This document shows, in pieces, positions 50,962 to 62,645 of a stretch of DNA of 64,000 nt. Location: contig JAJEAN010000001.1 of the NCBI GenBank assembly GCA_022822725.1, forward strand, positions 496,001 through 560,000, in the 5' to 3' direction. This DNA is from Candidatus Latescibacterota bacterium (GTDB lineage Bacteria; JAAXHH01). A program made the position numbers and the translations under genes. Positions within the stretch are counted from its first letter, which is position 1; each line of letters opens with the position of its first letter. Below the pieces are notes generated by a model that saw nothing but the letters and a program-made list of their open reading frames with translations, did no database searches and was not told the origin of the DNA.

Positions 50962-51318
50962 GGCAATCTTCTTTTCGACTGCGCGGACTGTGCTGACCTG
51001 CGGATGCAACGCTGACCCACGGATGCAACGCTGGCCTGCGGACTGTGCTGACCCGCGGATGCAACCTTTCGGCACCGTCCGCTGATCAGAATATGACGCG
51101 GGTTGTCCGCATGGTCAATGGAAACAGATCGCAATACATAGTGTTCGCCTTACGAGTTCAAACTGCATGGACGCCGGCATTTGCCGGGGCATTGCTACAG
51201 AGGCGCGCTATTGATATCCTGCAATCGATGCCTGCCACAGCGGCCCTGCAATCGATGCCTGCTATAATGAGTAGTCGGAGCGTGAATCACAATCTCGTAG
51301 GCGGGACGAAAAAAGACG
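50962..51318. repeat. Repeat-bearing intergenic region upstream of hicB
   Basis: 357 bases without a supported gene. A 27-bp motif (gcggactgtgctgacc then (c/t)gcggatgcaac) occurs at about 50983-51010 and 51038-51065, with a shortened copy between. A second direct repeat, cctgcaatcgatgcctgc, is at 51218-51235 and 51245-51262. No inverted repeats or coding potential were seen. Confidence 0.6.
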
Positions 51319-52509
51319 TCAGGCGTCCTGGCCGTCGTGCAACGCCGCCAGGTTGTCCACGTACTTGTGCCCGCTGCCCGTATTGAAGAGCACGACCCGG
51401 TCGGACCGGTCGATGCGTCCCAGCGCGATCATCTTCCGCAGTCCGGCCAGCACGGCGCCGCCTTCAGGCGCCGCGAAGATACCCTCGCAGGCCCCGATTT
51501 CCCGCAGGCCGCTCACCATGTCGCCGTCGGGTACGGCCACCGCGTCTCCGCCGCTCTCCCGGATCGCGGACAGCATCAGCCTGTCCCCCACGGCGGCGGG
51601 CACGCGCAGTCCGCTGGCGAGCGTGCGGGCGTTCTCCCACTCCGGGGCGTCCGGCCACTGCTGTTCCCAGGCCCGGACGATGGGCTGGCAGCCGGCGGCC
51701 TGCACCGCGACCATGCGGGGCCGTTCCGGTCCGATCCACCCGAGGGCTTCCATCTCGGAAAAGGCCTTCCACATGCCGATCAGTCCGGTTCCGCCTCCCG
51801 CCGGGTAGAGGATCGCGTCCGGCAGGACCCATCCACACTGTTCGGCCAGTTCGTATCCCATGGTCTTCTTGCCTTCCACGCGGTAGGGTTCCTTCAGGGT
51901 GGAGACGTCGAACCATCCTTCCGCGTCCTTCCGCGCGGCCACCAGCCTTCCGCAGTCCGTGATCAGGCCGTCCACGAGTTCCACCGCCGCGCCGTGGGCC
52001 CGGCACTCGACGATGAAGGGCCGGGGGGTGTCCCGGGGCATGAATACGTGCACGGGGATACCCGCCCTGGCACCGTAAGCCGCCAGTGCGCCCGCCGCGT
52101 TGCCGGCGGAGGGTATGGCCAGGGATTCCGCCCCCAGTTCCAGGGCGCGGGACACGGCCATGGACAGGCCCCGGGCCTTGAACGAGCCGGTGGGGTTTAC
52201 GGATTCGTCCTTGATGTAGAGCCCGTCCATGCCCAGTCGTTCACCCAGGCGCCGGGCGTGCATCAGGGGCGTGCCGCCCTCGCCCAGGGTGACGATGGCC
52301 GACGGATCGCGCACGGGAAGCAACTCGCGGTAGCGCCACAGGGTCGGTTCGCGCATCGCCAGAATCTCCGGGGTCAGTGCCTTTCCCGCTTCCTTCGTGT
52401 CGTACCGGGCGAGCAGCGGCCGACCGCAGTCGGGGCAAAGGTTCCACAACCGGTCCGCCGGCAACCGCTTGCCGCAGTCGCTGCACTCCAGGTCGGCCAG
52501 AAAGTTCAT
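51319..52509 (-). CDS. thrC: Threonine synthase-like PLP enzyme
   Basis: Converts phosphohomoserine to threonine if it is a true ThrC. 396 residues from ATG 52509, preferred over ATG 52515 because AAGGA lies six bases before it. N-terminal zinc ribbon (Cys9, Cys12, Cys25, Cys28) as in one group of threonine synthases. PLP lysine Lys111 in NPTGSFKARG, then IPSAGNAAGALAAYGARAG and the glycine-rich PLP phosphate site PAGGGTGLIGMW. No other threonine genes are nearby, so a related beta-replacing enzyme cannot be excluded. Confidence 0.87.
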   Translation of the reverse strand: MNFLADLECSDCGKRLPADRLWNLCPDCGRPLLARYDTKEAGKALTPEILAMREPTLWRYRELLPVRDPSAIVTLGEGGTPLMHARRLGERLGMDGLYIKDESVNPTGSFKARGLSMAVSRALELGAESLAIPSAGNAAGALAAYGARAGIPVHVFMPRDTPRPFIVECRAHGAAVELVDGLITDCGRLVAARKDAEGWFDVSTLKEPYRVEGKKTMGYELAEQCGWVLPDAILYPAGGGTGLIGMWKAFSEMEALGWIGPERPRMVAVQAAGCQPIVRAWEQQWPDAPEWENARTLASGLRVPAAVGDRLMLSAIRESGGDAVAVPDGDMVSGLREIGACEGIFAAPEGGAVLAGLRKMIALGRIDRSDRVVLFNTGSGHKYVDNLAALHDGQDA

Positions 52510-52521
52510 ATACATTCCTTC

Positions 52522-53451
52522 TCAAAGGTCGAAGAACAGCCCGATCCCCGCGTAGTCGTCATCCAGGCGATGGAACTGTCCATGCTCGCTGCGGCCCCCG
52601 TGGTATATGACGGCGAGGCGAAGACCCCGGGAAGCCTGGTTGTGAAACAGCAGTCCCGCATGGGCCGTGCGGTTGACCGAAATCTCCCCGTCCCGGAACA
52701 GCCGGACGTCGCAGGCGAGGTAGGCCCGGGTCGCGCCGCCCGGACCCGAAAGAGGACGGAAGACCAGTTCGGCGCCGCCCTGGACCCGCCATCGCCGCAC
52801 GTCCGGGATGGCGTGGTTCGACCACCTCAGGCTGCCGTAGACGCGGGCGGAACCAATGGCGCTCCCGGGCGCGAAACGCATCTCGCGGGCGCCGTACAGC
52901 GTGAAATACTCCCGGCTGTAGGTCATGGCCCGCATGGCCCGGTCCGCCTGGTCCGGCCCGTCGTACTCGACGTACCCGTCGGCCAGGTGTGCGCTCACGT
53001 GGGCGTATTCGAACCGCCCGGTGATCCGGTCGTTGCCCAGGTCCGCGTGGAATCCGATCAGGTAGTCGGCGGTCTCGAGGGGGAAGGTCGTTCCCGACCG
53101 GCGCAGCTTCGAGAAGACGCCGGCATGGATACCGGTCCGGAACCGCAGCGTCCGTCCTCCGTCCGCCCCCGTCCCGTCCCGGCCGGCACGGTCCCACGCA
53201 TAGTCGGCGGCCTCCCAGGAACCGCCGATGTCGCCGTTCAGCCGGTCGCCCAGGTTGGTCGTTACCGCCAGCCGCGCCTCGGTCGGGTCGGCCAGTAGCG
53301 GACGGAACAAGCGCTGCTGCGGGGCGGCGAAGCGCCAGGTCCCCGCCGCGGCGTCCCCGGCCGAACCCGGTGCAAGGCCGAATGCCAGGAGAACAACACC
53401 GGCAAAGACCGGCAGGCGCGTTGCGGAAAGGCCTTCCGCCCTGCGGATCAT
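52522..53451 (-). CDS. DUF1207 outer-membrane protein
   Basis: 309 residues from ATG 53451, which starts a signal peptide (RLPVFAGVVLLAFGLAPGSAG). The domain resembles DUF1207: LFRPLLADPTEARLAVTT at the start, GIHAGVFSKLRRSGTTFPLETADYLIG in the middle, and alternating hydrophobic strands ending in GIGLFFDL, typical of a beta-barrel in the outer membrane. Function unknown. thrC starts 13 bases after its stop, so the two form a leftward pair. Confidence 0.75.
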   Translation of the reverse strand: MIRRAEGLSATRLPVFAGVVLLAFGLAPGSAGDAAAGTWRFAAPQQRLFRPLLADPTEARLAVTTNLGDRLNGDIGGSWEAADYAWDRAGRDGTGADGGRTLRFRTGIHAGVFSKLRRSGTTFPLETADYLIGFHADLGNDRITGRFEYAHVSAHLADGYVEYDGPDQADRAMRAMTYSREYFTLYGAREMRFAPGSAIGSARVYGSLRWSNHAIPDVRRWRVQGGAELVFRPLSGPGGATRAYLACDVRLFRDGEISVNRTAHAGLLFHNQASRGLRLAVIYHGGRSEHGQFHRLDDDYAGIGLFFDL

Positions 53452-53806
53452 GCCCGTTCTGGTTTTGTGTTGTAATGCGGAATTACTAATGTTTATTTGG
53501 ATAGATCGAATAAATAGAATGTGTAGATTCCTTTGATTGACATGCCTTGTTTTCGCGGATTCAGACACCAGCGAACCGAGTCTGTAACCTGTTCCGCTCG
53601 CCATACATAGACAGAAAGCGTGTCATCTTGACTCAGAGGAAGGATTCCGTATTCTTTCCGCGTGTTTTCTGACCGTTTGTACGTTTGCCATAGTAATTAA
53701 AGGAATCAGCTGTGGCAAGGGTAGCCCGGCAAGCCCGGCGGCGCCTCCTGACCGGGTTTACATTCCTGCGCTCACTGTACTTCCGTCCCGCAATCGCCAC
53801 GGCCTC
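53452..53806. other. Divergent region DUF1207 / autotransporter
   Basis: 355 bases, relatively AT-rich on the left. It holds a rightward promoter at 53628-53655. I see no convincing minus-strand promoter for the DUF1207 gene and no hairpin terminator. A short ORF at 53712 is in a different frame from the autotransporter and has no ribosome-binding site. Confidence 0.5.
53628..53655 (+). promoter_or_regulatory. Candidate promoter TTGACT-N16-TATTCT for the autotransporter gene
   Basis: TTGACT at 53628-53633 and TATTCT at 53650-53655, about 150 bases before the start codon. Confidence 0.5.
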
Positions 53807-56800
53807 ATGCCTTCCCTGTCGCGAACCTGGGTCGCCCTGCTGGTACTGTTGGGCGGTACGCTATATGCCGGATCTTCCCACGCCCAGGAGACACATCCCT
53901 TCGTCAGCAATATCAGCCAGGGGAGTACCGGAACGGCGGATCCGTCGCTCTGGAATCGCGCCCAGGGCTTTGACACCGGGTCAAACACTGATGGCTATAC
54001 GCTTCGCAATATCCAAATCGTCATGGGAGACACGAATTATTTCAAAGTGTCCGTATGCCCGACCGATTCGAACGGCCAACCGCCCACTGACCGGCATGGG
54101 GCCACGGGATCAGGCTGCACCGAGCTTGCGCTTCCGTCCCCCAAACAATCGGGCACGGTAACCTTCAACGCGCCATCAGGCACGACGCTTCTGCCGGATA
54201 CCACGTACTCGGTTTTCATTCAATTCGGGTCCAACTATGCACTGGCCCGCACGAGTTCCGATAACGAGGACGAAAATCCCACGGAGGGATGGAGCATCGC
54301 GAACGGATACCTTTTCCAGCAACTCAATTCGGGCTATATCGCCTCCGACCCCTCCACTCCTGACAGGTTTATATGGCGAACGAGCAGGTACTCGTTCCGC
54401 ATGACCGTCAACGGGGTAACTGCCACGGGCAAGCCGAATATCGAGGGACGTACGTTCGTGCCGGCTCTGCTGACCGTCGACACTTCGGAAATAGGTTCAC
54501 TGAGCGGACTGACCGATCCCGTATTCACCTACCAGTGGATCCGGGTGGATTCCGACGGTTCGAATCCCGTGAATGTGGGGACGGACTCTACGTACACGCT
54601 GACCGACACCGATGCGGGCAAAAAGATCAAGGTTAAAGTCGGGTTCGTCGATGACTTCGGAAGAAATGACTCGGTCACGAGTGACGCGTTTCCGTCCGAT
54701 GACAGCACGGTCGGGGAAGCGGCCGTATGCGGGAGGCCCTCACTCACCGGGGGCGCCGCCATCATCTGGTCCGGAAACATGAGGTTGGGAGAACACAACG
54801 ATTCAGCGCTGGGCGACCTGGCCGGTTATTCGTCCGTCGGCACGGGCTTCGGCACCCTGGACGACCCGACTTTCCGGTTCGACCCCGACGGCGCCGAGTA
54901 CACGATAACGGATATCCACCATAATTCCGGTTCCGGACACACTATAAACCTGGGCCTCGACCAGGCTTTCAGCGCCGACGAAAAACGCACGCTGACGCTG
55001 TATGGCTGTAGTGAACCTTTGTATCTGAAGGACACGGCCAATCCACGAACGGTGGACGGCCGGGTGATATACAAGTGGGAGAACACGGGTCTCATCTGGT
55101 CTACCTACATCGTCAAAACGCTATACCTCGTGCGGGACGAGAAGGCTCCCGAACTCAGTAGTGTGGCGATCGACACGACCGCCATCGCGTTGACCTTCAC
55201 CGAAGACCTGGCCAGTAACCCGCCGCCCGTCACCGCGTTCACGGTAAACAGGAGGACATCGGCAGGCGTGCGGAATACGGTAGGCCTGACGGGAGCCGCG
55301 ACTATCGAAGGAGCGGTGCTGACCCTGACCCTCAGCAGCGCGGTTGCCGATACCGACATACTGAGCGTCGTCTATGCAAAGCCGGAATCCGGCAATAAGC
55401 TGAGCGATTTCTTTTTGAACGAAGTGGCCGGTTTTACGACCCCGGCTTTCTCCATCGGCGTGATGGGTTTGGGCTGCCTGGCGCCCGATCTGGGGGACCG
55501 CGAGAAGGTCTGGGAAGGGGATCTCAGTGTGGGAGTGTACCGCGTCGGACAACGGAAGGAGATCATCACGGGCTACGGTTACGACAGCGTGCAGGGGTTC
55601 GGTTCGCTGGATCCGGACAACTTCACGATCGGCGGTAACGACAACTATGGTATCAAATTGGTGTTGGCGTACGATCAGCCCAATCCAGGTGTGTCGGTGT
55701 ATCAGCCCGGCGATTTCGTGTTCGTCCTGGACCGGGCGCTGAAACCGGAAGCGAGGGCTGATCTCCAACTGCACGTTTGCGATGCGGCCCCCTTTGAATT
55801 CGCGGCGGCGGACAGCCTGGTATATACGAACAGTGCCGGCCAGAAGGAATACGACTATTCCTGGAGCAGTGTCGATCTGGAATGGGCGAACATCTTCGAA
55901 CGGAAGCTTACGCTGAGCCGGGCGATGGAGGAGCAGTCCAGTCAGCAACAGTCCCCCGAGACGATCGACGAAACCGCAACGGCTGGACCGGAAGCACGTT
56001 TCGCAAGCCTTCCCGACCGGCATGACGGTGCGTCGGAGATCAGTTTCGAACTGCATTTCTCCGAAGCGCCCGATGAGTTGAGCTACCTCACGGTGCGGAA
56101 CGGTCTGCTCGAAGTGTCAGGCGGGACCGTCACGGGCGCCCGTCGCATGATCCCGCACAACGATACGAGCTGGTTGGTTACGGTCGAGCCGTCGAGCGGC
56201 GGGGATATCTTCATATCGATCCCCGCGCGGCCCTGCGGCGCAACGAATTCCGTCTGTTTTGACGGGCGGCCGCTCGCGACGTCCGTTGCTACCTTCGTGC
56301 CGGGGGTGGAGTTCTTCGCGGTGTTCAGCAAGGTACCGAAAGAGCACGACGGAGTGAATTCCATCGTGATCGAAATGCAGATCACCGACCAGCCCGATGG
56401 GTTAAGCTATCTCACGGTGCAAGATGGACTTTTCGAAGTGTCGGGCGGTAGCATTGAAAGGGCGTGGCGGCTCAATCCCCCCGACAACAAGGGCTGGGGT
56501 TTGCGTATCGTTCCCGATGGCACAGGGGACGTCGTGGTGCGGCTTCGCGAAACCACGGACTGCGGCTCGCCGCCCGGCGTGTGTACCGAGGACGGCCGCA
56601 TGCTGCCGGGGAATCTGCTGGCCACCGTGTACGGTCCCGCCGTCCTCTCGGTCTCCGACGCCGAGGTGCGCGAAGGCCCGGCCGCGAACCTGGAATTCAC
56701 GGTAAGCTTGAGCAGGCAGCGCTACAAGGCCACGGAGGTGACGTATACTACTTCGGACAGCACCGCGCGAACGGCGGATGGCGACTATACCGCCGTTTCG

Positions 56801-58447
56801 GGCACGCTGGTCTTGCCCGCCCTGCAGACGGGCGGGACCATCTCGGTGCCGGTTCTGGACGACGATCTCAACGAGGGGCCGGAATACCTGGTCCTGACTC
56901 TATCCGCCGCCAGCGGGGCGGTGTTCGGGGATTCGATAGCCATCGGGACGATAATCAACAGCGATCCTCTGCCGGACGCCTGGCTTGCCAGATTCGGCCG
57001 TTCGGTGTCGGACCAGGTGATGCGGTCCGTCGAAAGAAGGCTCGAAAGCGGTTCCAGATCCTCCCACCTGACCATCAGTGGAAGGGAAATCAGCCGGTTG
57101 TGGGATAGAAGCGCAGCATACCGGTTGCAGACAGGACTGGTAACGCTGCTCGGCCTGACCGGCGCATATGAAGGGTCCGCCGGCAACAACTCCGGTGGCG
57201 GCATCGGGATCGCCGGCCAGAAACGCTCCGCCTCACACTCCGGTGGCGCCCGCATACCCGATCCGCGCGCATTGGTCAGCTCGACTTCCTTCCATTTTAA
57301 CAGGGATACGGGATCCGGTACGGGCGGCGGCTCGCGCCGTATTTCGGCCTGGGGCGAGTACGCCTTCACCCGGTTCAACGGCAATGAAGACGGGCTTTCT
57401 CTCGAAGGCGACGTAAATACCGCAATCGTCGCGCTGGACGGACAGTGGGGACGCAGAACAGCCGGCGTCGCCTTTTCATACAGCGAAGGACGCGGCGGAT
57501 ACACCCGGCCCGATGCCGGGTCCGACGCAACGGGTGGTACGATCGGCAGCACGCTGGCCGCTTTCTATCCCTACGTCCATTACCGCCACAATCGCCGCAC
57601 GTCTGTCTGGGGCCTGCTGGGGTACGGACGGGGCAACCTCGAGGTGACCCCGGACGAAACAGAGTCTATACTGGAAACGGAAGTGAGCAATGCCATGGCG
57701 GCCCTGGGCGCACGGGGTCTTCTCACGATGCATTCCGCCGGGGCCGGACTGGTTGAACTGGCAGTTCGATCGGATGTCTTGCTCACCCGTACCGCTTCCG
57801 CATCGATTGCCGGACTGTCGGCCGGGAAGGGCGCGACGAGCCGGATGCGGCTTATCCTCGAAAGCTCCGGCGCGTTGCCCCTGTTGGGCGGCATCTTCAC
57901 AACTGACCTGGAAACCGGCCTTCGTTATGATGGCGGAGACGCGGAGACGGGTGCGGGGATCGAGGCGGGCGGCGGCCTGGGTTGGATCGACGGTCCCCTG
58001 TTAATGCGGGTGAATGCCCACAGGCTGCTCGTGCACAACGATGGCGCGTACGAAGAGTGGGGTTACGGTGCGTCGATGCGTTACGAAGCTGGCACGGCAG
58101 CTGACGGCCGCGGCCTTCGTCTTCGCCTTGGCTCCCGCCGGGGAGCGTCCCCCAGCGGCGTGCAAAGGCTCTGGTCGGCACGGACCGCCGTTGAAATGAT
58201 GCCCCGGGGCTCCCCGTCCCGAGACCCAGGCTACGACGCCGAGGTCGGCTACGGCATCCGCAGCGGCGGCCTGTGGTACCCCTACCTGGCTGCGGACACC
58301 GGCGCAGACGGCCATCACGTGACGCGTCTAGGCCTGACGGTCGTCGTCGGCAGCGTGTTCGACGCACGCCTGGAAATCAGCCGGTCCGGGGGCGTCAGCC
58401 ATCTGCCGGACGCCACCGTTATCATGCGCGGATCATTGAGGTTCTAG
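53807..58447 (+). CDS. Large autotransporter-like surface protein with SwmB-like and Calx-beta domains
   Basis: 1546 residues. Signal peptide (VALLVLLGGTLYAGSSHA-Q, 1-26). Residues about 50-440 are beta-rich passenger; about 446-545 is an Ig-like SwmB-type domain (APELSSVAIDTTAIALTFTE). Two copies of a 100-residue module follow (about 728-830 and 834-940), each with LSYLTV..GL.EVSGG. A Calx-beta domain is at 943-1050 (LSVSDAEVREGPAANLEFTV, DDDLNEGPEYLVLTL). After the linker LPDAWLARFGRSVSDQVMRS comes a C-terminal beta-barrel of about 450 residues ending GSLRF, with a terminal aromatic as expected for an outer-membrane barrel. It is likely an exported adhesin-like protein; its ligand is unknown. 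Confidence 0.85.
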   Translation: MPSLSRTWVALLVLLGGTLYAGSSHAQETHPFVSNISQGSTGTADPSLWNRAQGFDTGSNTDGYTLRNIQIVMGDTNYFKVSVCPTDSNGQPPTDRHGATGSGCTELALPSPKQSGTVTFNAPSGTTLLPDTTYSVFIQFGSNYALARTSSDNEDENPTEGWSIANGYLFQQLNSGYIASDPSTPDRFIWRTSRYSFRMTVNGVTATGKPNIEGRTFVPALLTVDTSEIGSLSGLTDPVFTYQWIRVDSDGSNPVNVGTDSTYTLTDTDAGKKIKVKVGFVDDFGRNDSVTSDAFPSDDSTVGEAAVCGRPSLTGGAAIIWSGNMRLGEHNDSALGDLAGYSSVGTGFGTLDDPTFRFDPDGAEYTITDIHHNSGSGHTINLGLDQAFSADEKRTLTLYGCSEPLYLKDTANPRTVDGRVIYKWENTGLIWSTYIVKTLYLVRDEKAPELSSVAIDTTAIALTFTEDLASNPPPVTAFTVNRRTSAGVRNTVGLTGAATIEGAVLTLTLSSAVADTDILSVVYAKPESGNKLSDFFLNEVAGFTTPAFSIGVMGLGCLAPDLGDREKVWEGDLSVGVYRVGQRKEIITGYGYDSVQGFGSLDPDNFTIGGNDNYGIKLVLAYDQPNPGVSVYQPGDFVFVLDRALKPEARADLQLHVCDAAPFEFAAADSLVYTNSAGQKEYDYSWSSVDLEWANIFERKLTLSRAMEEQSSQQQSPETIDETATAGPEARFASLPDRHDGASEISFELHFSEAPDELSYLTVRNGLLEVSGGTVTGARRMIPHNDTSWLVTVEPSSGGDIFISIPARPCGATNSVCFDGRPLATSVATFVPGVEFFAVFSKVPKEHDGVNSIVIEMQITDQPDGLSYLTVQDGLFEVSGGSIERAWRLNPPDNKGWGLRIVPDGTGDVVVRLRETTDCGSPPGVCTEDGRMLPGNLLATVYGPAVLSVSDAEVREGPAANLEFTVSLSRQRYKATEVTYTTSDSTARTADGDYTAVSGTLVLPALQTGGTISVPVLDDDLNEGPEYLVLTLSAASGAVFGDSIAIGTIINSDPLPDAWLARFGRSVSDQVMRSVERRLESGSRSSHLTISGREISRLWDRSAAYRLQTGLVTLLGLTGAYEGSAGNNSGGGIGIAGQKRSASHSGGARIPDPRALVSSTSFHFNRDTGSGTGGGSRRISAWGEYAFTRFNGNEDGLSLEGDVNTAIVALDGQWGRRTAGVAFSYSEGRGGYTRPDAGSDATGGTIGSTLAAFYPYVHYRHNRRTSVWGLLGYGRGNLEVTPDETESILETEVSNAMAALGARGLLTMHSAGAGLVELAVRSDVLLTRTASASIAGLSAGKGATSRMRLILESSGALPLLGGIFTTDLETGLRYDGGDAETGAGIEAGGGLGWIDGPLLMRVNAHRLLVHNDGAYEEWGYGASMRYEAGTAADGRGLRLRLGSRRGASPSGVQRLWSARTAVEMMPRGSPSRDPGYDAEVGYGIRSGGLWYPYLAADTGADGHHVTRLGLTVVVGSVFDARLEISRSGGVSHLPDATVIMRGSLRF

Positions 58448-58566
58448 TCGACAACGCCCCGCCAGGTGTTTGTCTTATGTTTACGACATGAGTTCCAGAC
58501 AAATGTAAAGATCGCTCAAAGACCGATGAACAAGGCGTTTTGCCCGTACTGTCGGGCGGAATGTGC

Positions 58567-58595
58567 TTGACACAGCCGGCGTCTTTCGATTAGTT
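58567..58595 (+). promoter_or_regulatory. Candidate promoter TTGACA-N17-TTAGTT for acnA
   Basis: Perfect -35 at 58567-58572 and TTAGTT at 58590-58595, 61 bases before the acnA start. Confidence 0.5.
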
Positions 58596-58656
58596 TGCGA
58601 AATCTTGTTCAAATCGGAAATCATGTAGCCAATCGGAATACCCGGAGTCGATCACG

Positions 58657-61425
58657 GTGCCAGCGAACCTGAACAGTTTCGACGCACAGGCCGAATTGAA
58701 AGCGGGTGGGAATACCTTCACCTACTATTCGCTTTCCAGGGCCAAGGAAGGCGGCGCCGGAGACCTATCGCGCCTGCCCATCTCGCTTAAGGTCATGGTG
58801 GAGAACCTGCTGCGCCACGAAGACGGCGTGTCGGTCTCCGCAGAAGACGTGGCCGCCGTCGTCGGAAGCACCGCGGGCGGGCCCTCCGAGCGGGAGATCG
58901 CCTTCCGGCCGGCGCGGGTGCTGATGCAGGACTTCACGGGCGTGCCGGCCGTCGTCGACCTGGCCGCCATGCGGGACGCCATCCGCAGGCTGGGCGGTGC
59001 GGCCGACCGCATCAATCCCCTGCAGGACGTGGACCTGGTCATCGACCACTCCGTCCAGGTGGACGAGTTCGGTTCCCGCCACGCCTTTGCGGCCAACGTG
59101 GACCGCGAGTTCGACCGGAACCGGGAACGGTACCTCTTCCTCAAGTGGGGACAGCAGGCCTTCGACAATTTCCGCGTCGTCCCGCCCGGCACGGGCATCG
59201 TGCACCAGGTCAACCTCGAGTACCTGGCCAGGGTGGTATTCGCCCGGGAGCGGGACGGAGAATCGATCGCCTATCCCGATACCCTGGTGGGGACGGATTC
59301 CCATACGACCATGATCAACGGACTCGGCGTCGTCGGCTGGGGCGTGGGCGGCATCGAGGCGGAAGCAGCCATGCTCGGCCAGCCGGTATCCATGCTCATC
59401 CCGTCCGTGGTGGGGTTCAGGATGAGCGGGGCCCTGCCGGCCGGGGCCACGGCGACGGACCTGGTCCTGACAGTGACCCAGATGCTTCGGGCGCACGGCG
59501 TCGTCGGCAAGTTCGTCGAATTCTACGGTCCGGGCCTGGACAGCCTTTCCCTGCCCGACCGGGCCACCATCGCCAACATGGCGCCTGAATACGGCGCCAC
59601 CGTGGGGTTCTTTCCCGTGGACGGAGAGACCCTTTCCTACATGGAACTGACCGGCCGCGACGCGGGCGAGATCGAACTGGCAGAAACCTATACGAAGGCA
59701 CAGGGCCTGTTCCGGACGCCCGGTACCCCCGACCCGGTCTTCTCCGACACCCTGGAGCTCGACCTCGGTACCGTCGAACCGAGCCTGGCGGGCCCGCGCA
59801 GGCCCCAGGACCGCGTAGCGCTGTCCAGCGTGAAGCCGTCTTTCCGGAAAGAACTGGCCGCCATGCTGGCCGACGAGAACCCGGACCTGTCCGGCGAGGC
59901 CGTCGACCAGTGGGTGGACGGCAACGGACACGCGCCCGGCGAACTGGGCACGCTGACGAAAAAAGCGCCCGTCGACATGGGTGGATCGTCCTTCGATCTG
60001 GGACATGGTTCGGTGGTGATCGCGGCAATCACCAGCTGCACGAACACGTCCAACCCGGCCGTGCTCGCGGCCGCCGGAGTCCTGGCGAAGAAGGCCGTCG
60101 AACGGGGCCTGTCCACCCGGCCGTGGGTGAAGACCAGTCTCGCGCCGGGCTCGCAGGTCGTGACCCGGTACCTGGAAGACATGGGCCTGCTTCCCTACCT
60201 GGAGCAACTCCGGTTCCACGTCGTGGGCTACGGCTGCACGACGTGCATCGGCAACAGCGGTCCCGTGCCCGCCCCCATCGGCGACGCGGTTCGGGAATCG
60301 GACCTGGTCGCGGCCGCGGTCCTGAGCGGCAACCGGAACTTCGAAGGCCGCGTGAACCCCATCGTCAAGGCCAATTACCTGGCCTCGCCGCCGCTCGTGG
60401 TGGCTTACGCCCTTGCCGGTCGCATGGACGTGGACCTGTACAACGAACCCATCGGGACCGATCCGACGGGCGACGAAGTCTTTCTGCGGGATATCTGGCC
60501 TACACCCGGCGAAGTGCGGGAGGCCGTGCGCACCTCCGTGCGCCGGGAGATGTTCCAGTCGATCTACGCCGACGTCTTCACGGGCGACGACCGTTGGGCC
60601 GAACTGGCCGCGACGGGTGACGAGTCCTATGCATGGGACCAAGCGTCCACCTACGTCAAGCTTCCGCCCTATTTCGACGGCATGCCGCCCGAGCCCGGCG
60701 ATATCACGGACATACGGGGCGCCCGCGTACTGGCGGTACTCGGTGATTCCGTCACGACGGACCACATTTCGCCTGCCGGTTCGATCCAGGCCGACAGCCC
60801 CGCGGGCCGGTACCTGGTCGAGTGCGGCGTGGCACCGAAGGACTACAATTCATACGGCGCGCGGCGTGGCAACCACGAAGTCATGATGCGGGGCACTTTC
60901 GCCAACATCCGGCTGCGCAACCACCTGGCGCCCGGTACGGAGGGCGGCTGGACCAGGACCACGCCCGCCGCCGAACCGGTCACCATATTCGATGCCGCCA
61001 TGGCCTACCGCGCATCGGATACCCCGCTGGTCGTGATCGCCGGCAAGGAATACGGATCCGGCTCGTCCCGGGACTGGGCCGCCAAGGGACCCAATCTCCT
61101 CGGCGTCCGGGCCGTGATCGTGGAAAGCTACGAACGTATCCACCGCAGCAACCTCATCGGCATGGGGATCCTGCCCCTGCAGTTCGAGGAGGGGGAAAGT
61201 GCCGAATCACTCGGCCTGACCGGATTCGAGACCTACGACTTCGAGGGGATCGCGGGCGGGATCACCCCCCGGCAGCGCGTCCCTGTCCGCGTGACCGCGG
61301 CGGACGGCGCCACGAGCACATTTAACGCCATCGTACGCATCGACACCCCGGTCGAGGTGGAATACTACCGCCACGGCGGCATTCTGCAATATGTGCTGCG
61401 GGGCCTGTTGGCGTCGGGAGCATAG
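58657..61425 (+). CDS. acnA: Aconitate hydratase A
   Basis: Interconverts citrate and isocitrate in the TCA cycle. 922 residues, GTG start at 58657 with CGGAG upstream. The three [4Fe-4S] cysteines are in [10 protein letters not shown] and [11 protein letters not shown]. Other blocks are [57 protein letters not shown] and [16 protein letters not shown]. It is the AcnA/IRP1 form rather than homoaconitase, so it does not complete the LysW lysine pathway. Confidence 0.96.
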   Translation: MPANLNSFDAQAELKAGGNTFTYYSLSRAKEGGAGDLSRLPISLKVMVENLLRHEDGVSVSAEDVAAVVGSTAGGPSEREIAFRPARVLMQDFTGVPAVVDLAAMRDAIRRLGGAADRINPLQDVDLVIDHSVQVDEFGSRHAFAANVDREFDRNRERYLFLKWGQQAFDNFRVVPPGTGIVHQVNLEYLARVVFARERDGESIAYPDTLVGTDSHTTMINGLGVVGWGVGGIEAEAAMLGQPVSMLIPSVVGFRMSGALPAGATATDLVLTVTQMLRAHGVVGKFVEFYGPGLDSLSLPDRATIANMAPEYGATVGFFPVDGETLSYMELTGRDAGEIELAETYTKAQGLFRTPGTPDPVFSDTLELDLGTVEPSLAGPRRPQDRVALSSVKPSFRKELAAMLADENPDLSGEAVDQWVDGNGHAPGELGTLTKKAPVDMGGSSFDLGHGSVVIAAITSCTNTSNPAVLAAAGVLAKKAVERGLSTRPWVKTSLAPGSQVVTRYLEDMGLLPYLEQLRFHVVGYGCTTCIGNSGPVPAPIGDAVRESDLVAAAVLSGNRNFEGRVNPIVKANYLASPPLVVAYALAGRMDVDLYNEPIGTDPTGDEVFLRDIWPTPGEVREAVRTSVRREMFQSIYADVFTGDDRWAELAATGDESYAWDQASTYVKLPPYFDGMPPEPGDITDIRGARVLAVLGDSVTTDHISPAGSIQADSPAGRYLVECGVAPKDYNSYGARRGNHEVMMRGTFANIRLRNHLAPGTEGGWTRTTPAAEPVTIFDAAMAYRASDTPLVVIAGKEYGSGSSRDWAAKGPNLLGVRAVIVESYERIHRSNLIGMGILPLQFEEGESAESLGLTGFETYDFEGIAGGITPRQRVPVRVTAADGATSTFNAIVRIDTPVEVEYYRHGGILQYVLRGLLASGA

Positions 61426-61472
61426 CGTTACGCGCCGTAAAACAGCGGCACGCGCTTTAAAATCGTAGATAG

Positions 61473-62561
<1,089 letters not shown>

Positions 62562-62592
62562 GGGGTGCGGCCCGGCCATGCAGCCTTCCGTA

Positions 62593-62645
62593 CCCGCCTA
62601 CGCATCCCCCGGCCGAAAGCATCCCGCCTACGCATCCCCCGGCCG
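62593..62645. repeat. Direct repeat of 23 bp at the kinase 3' end
   Basis: The sequence cccgcctacgcatcccccgg plus ccg occurs at 62593-62615 and again at 62623-62645; the second copy codes for the last residues of the kinase-regulator gene. It looks like a small local duplication. Confidence 0.7.

Noticed and set aside
51263-51268. TATAAT in the spacer upstream of hicB
   Set aside because: No -35-like sequence lies 16-18 bases upstream and no plus-strand gene follows.
53712-54161. ORF overlapping the start of the autotransporter gene in another frame
   Set aside because: Arg/Pro-rich shadow of the real gene with no ribosome-binding site; the 53807 frame has a clear signal peptide.
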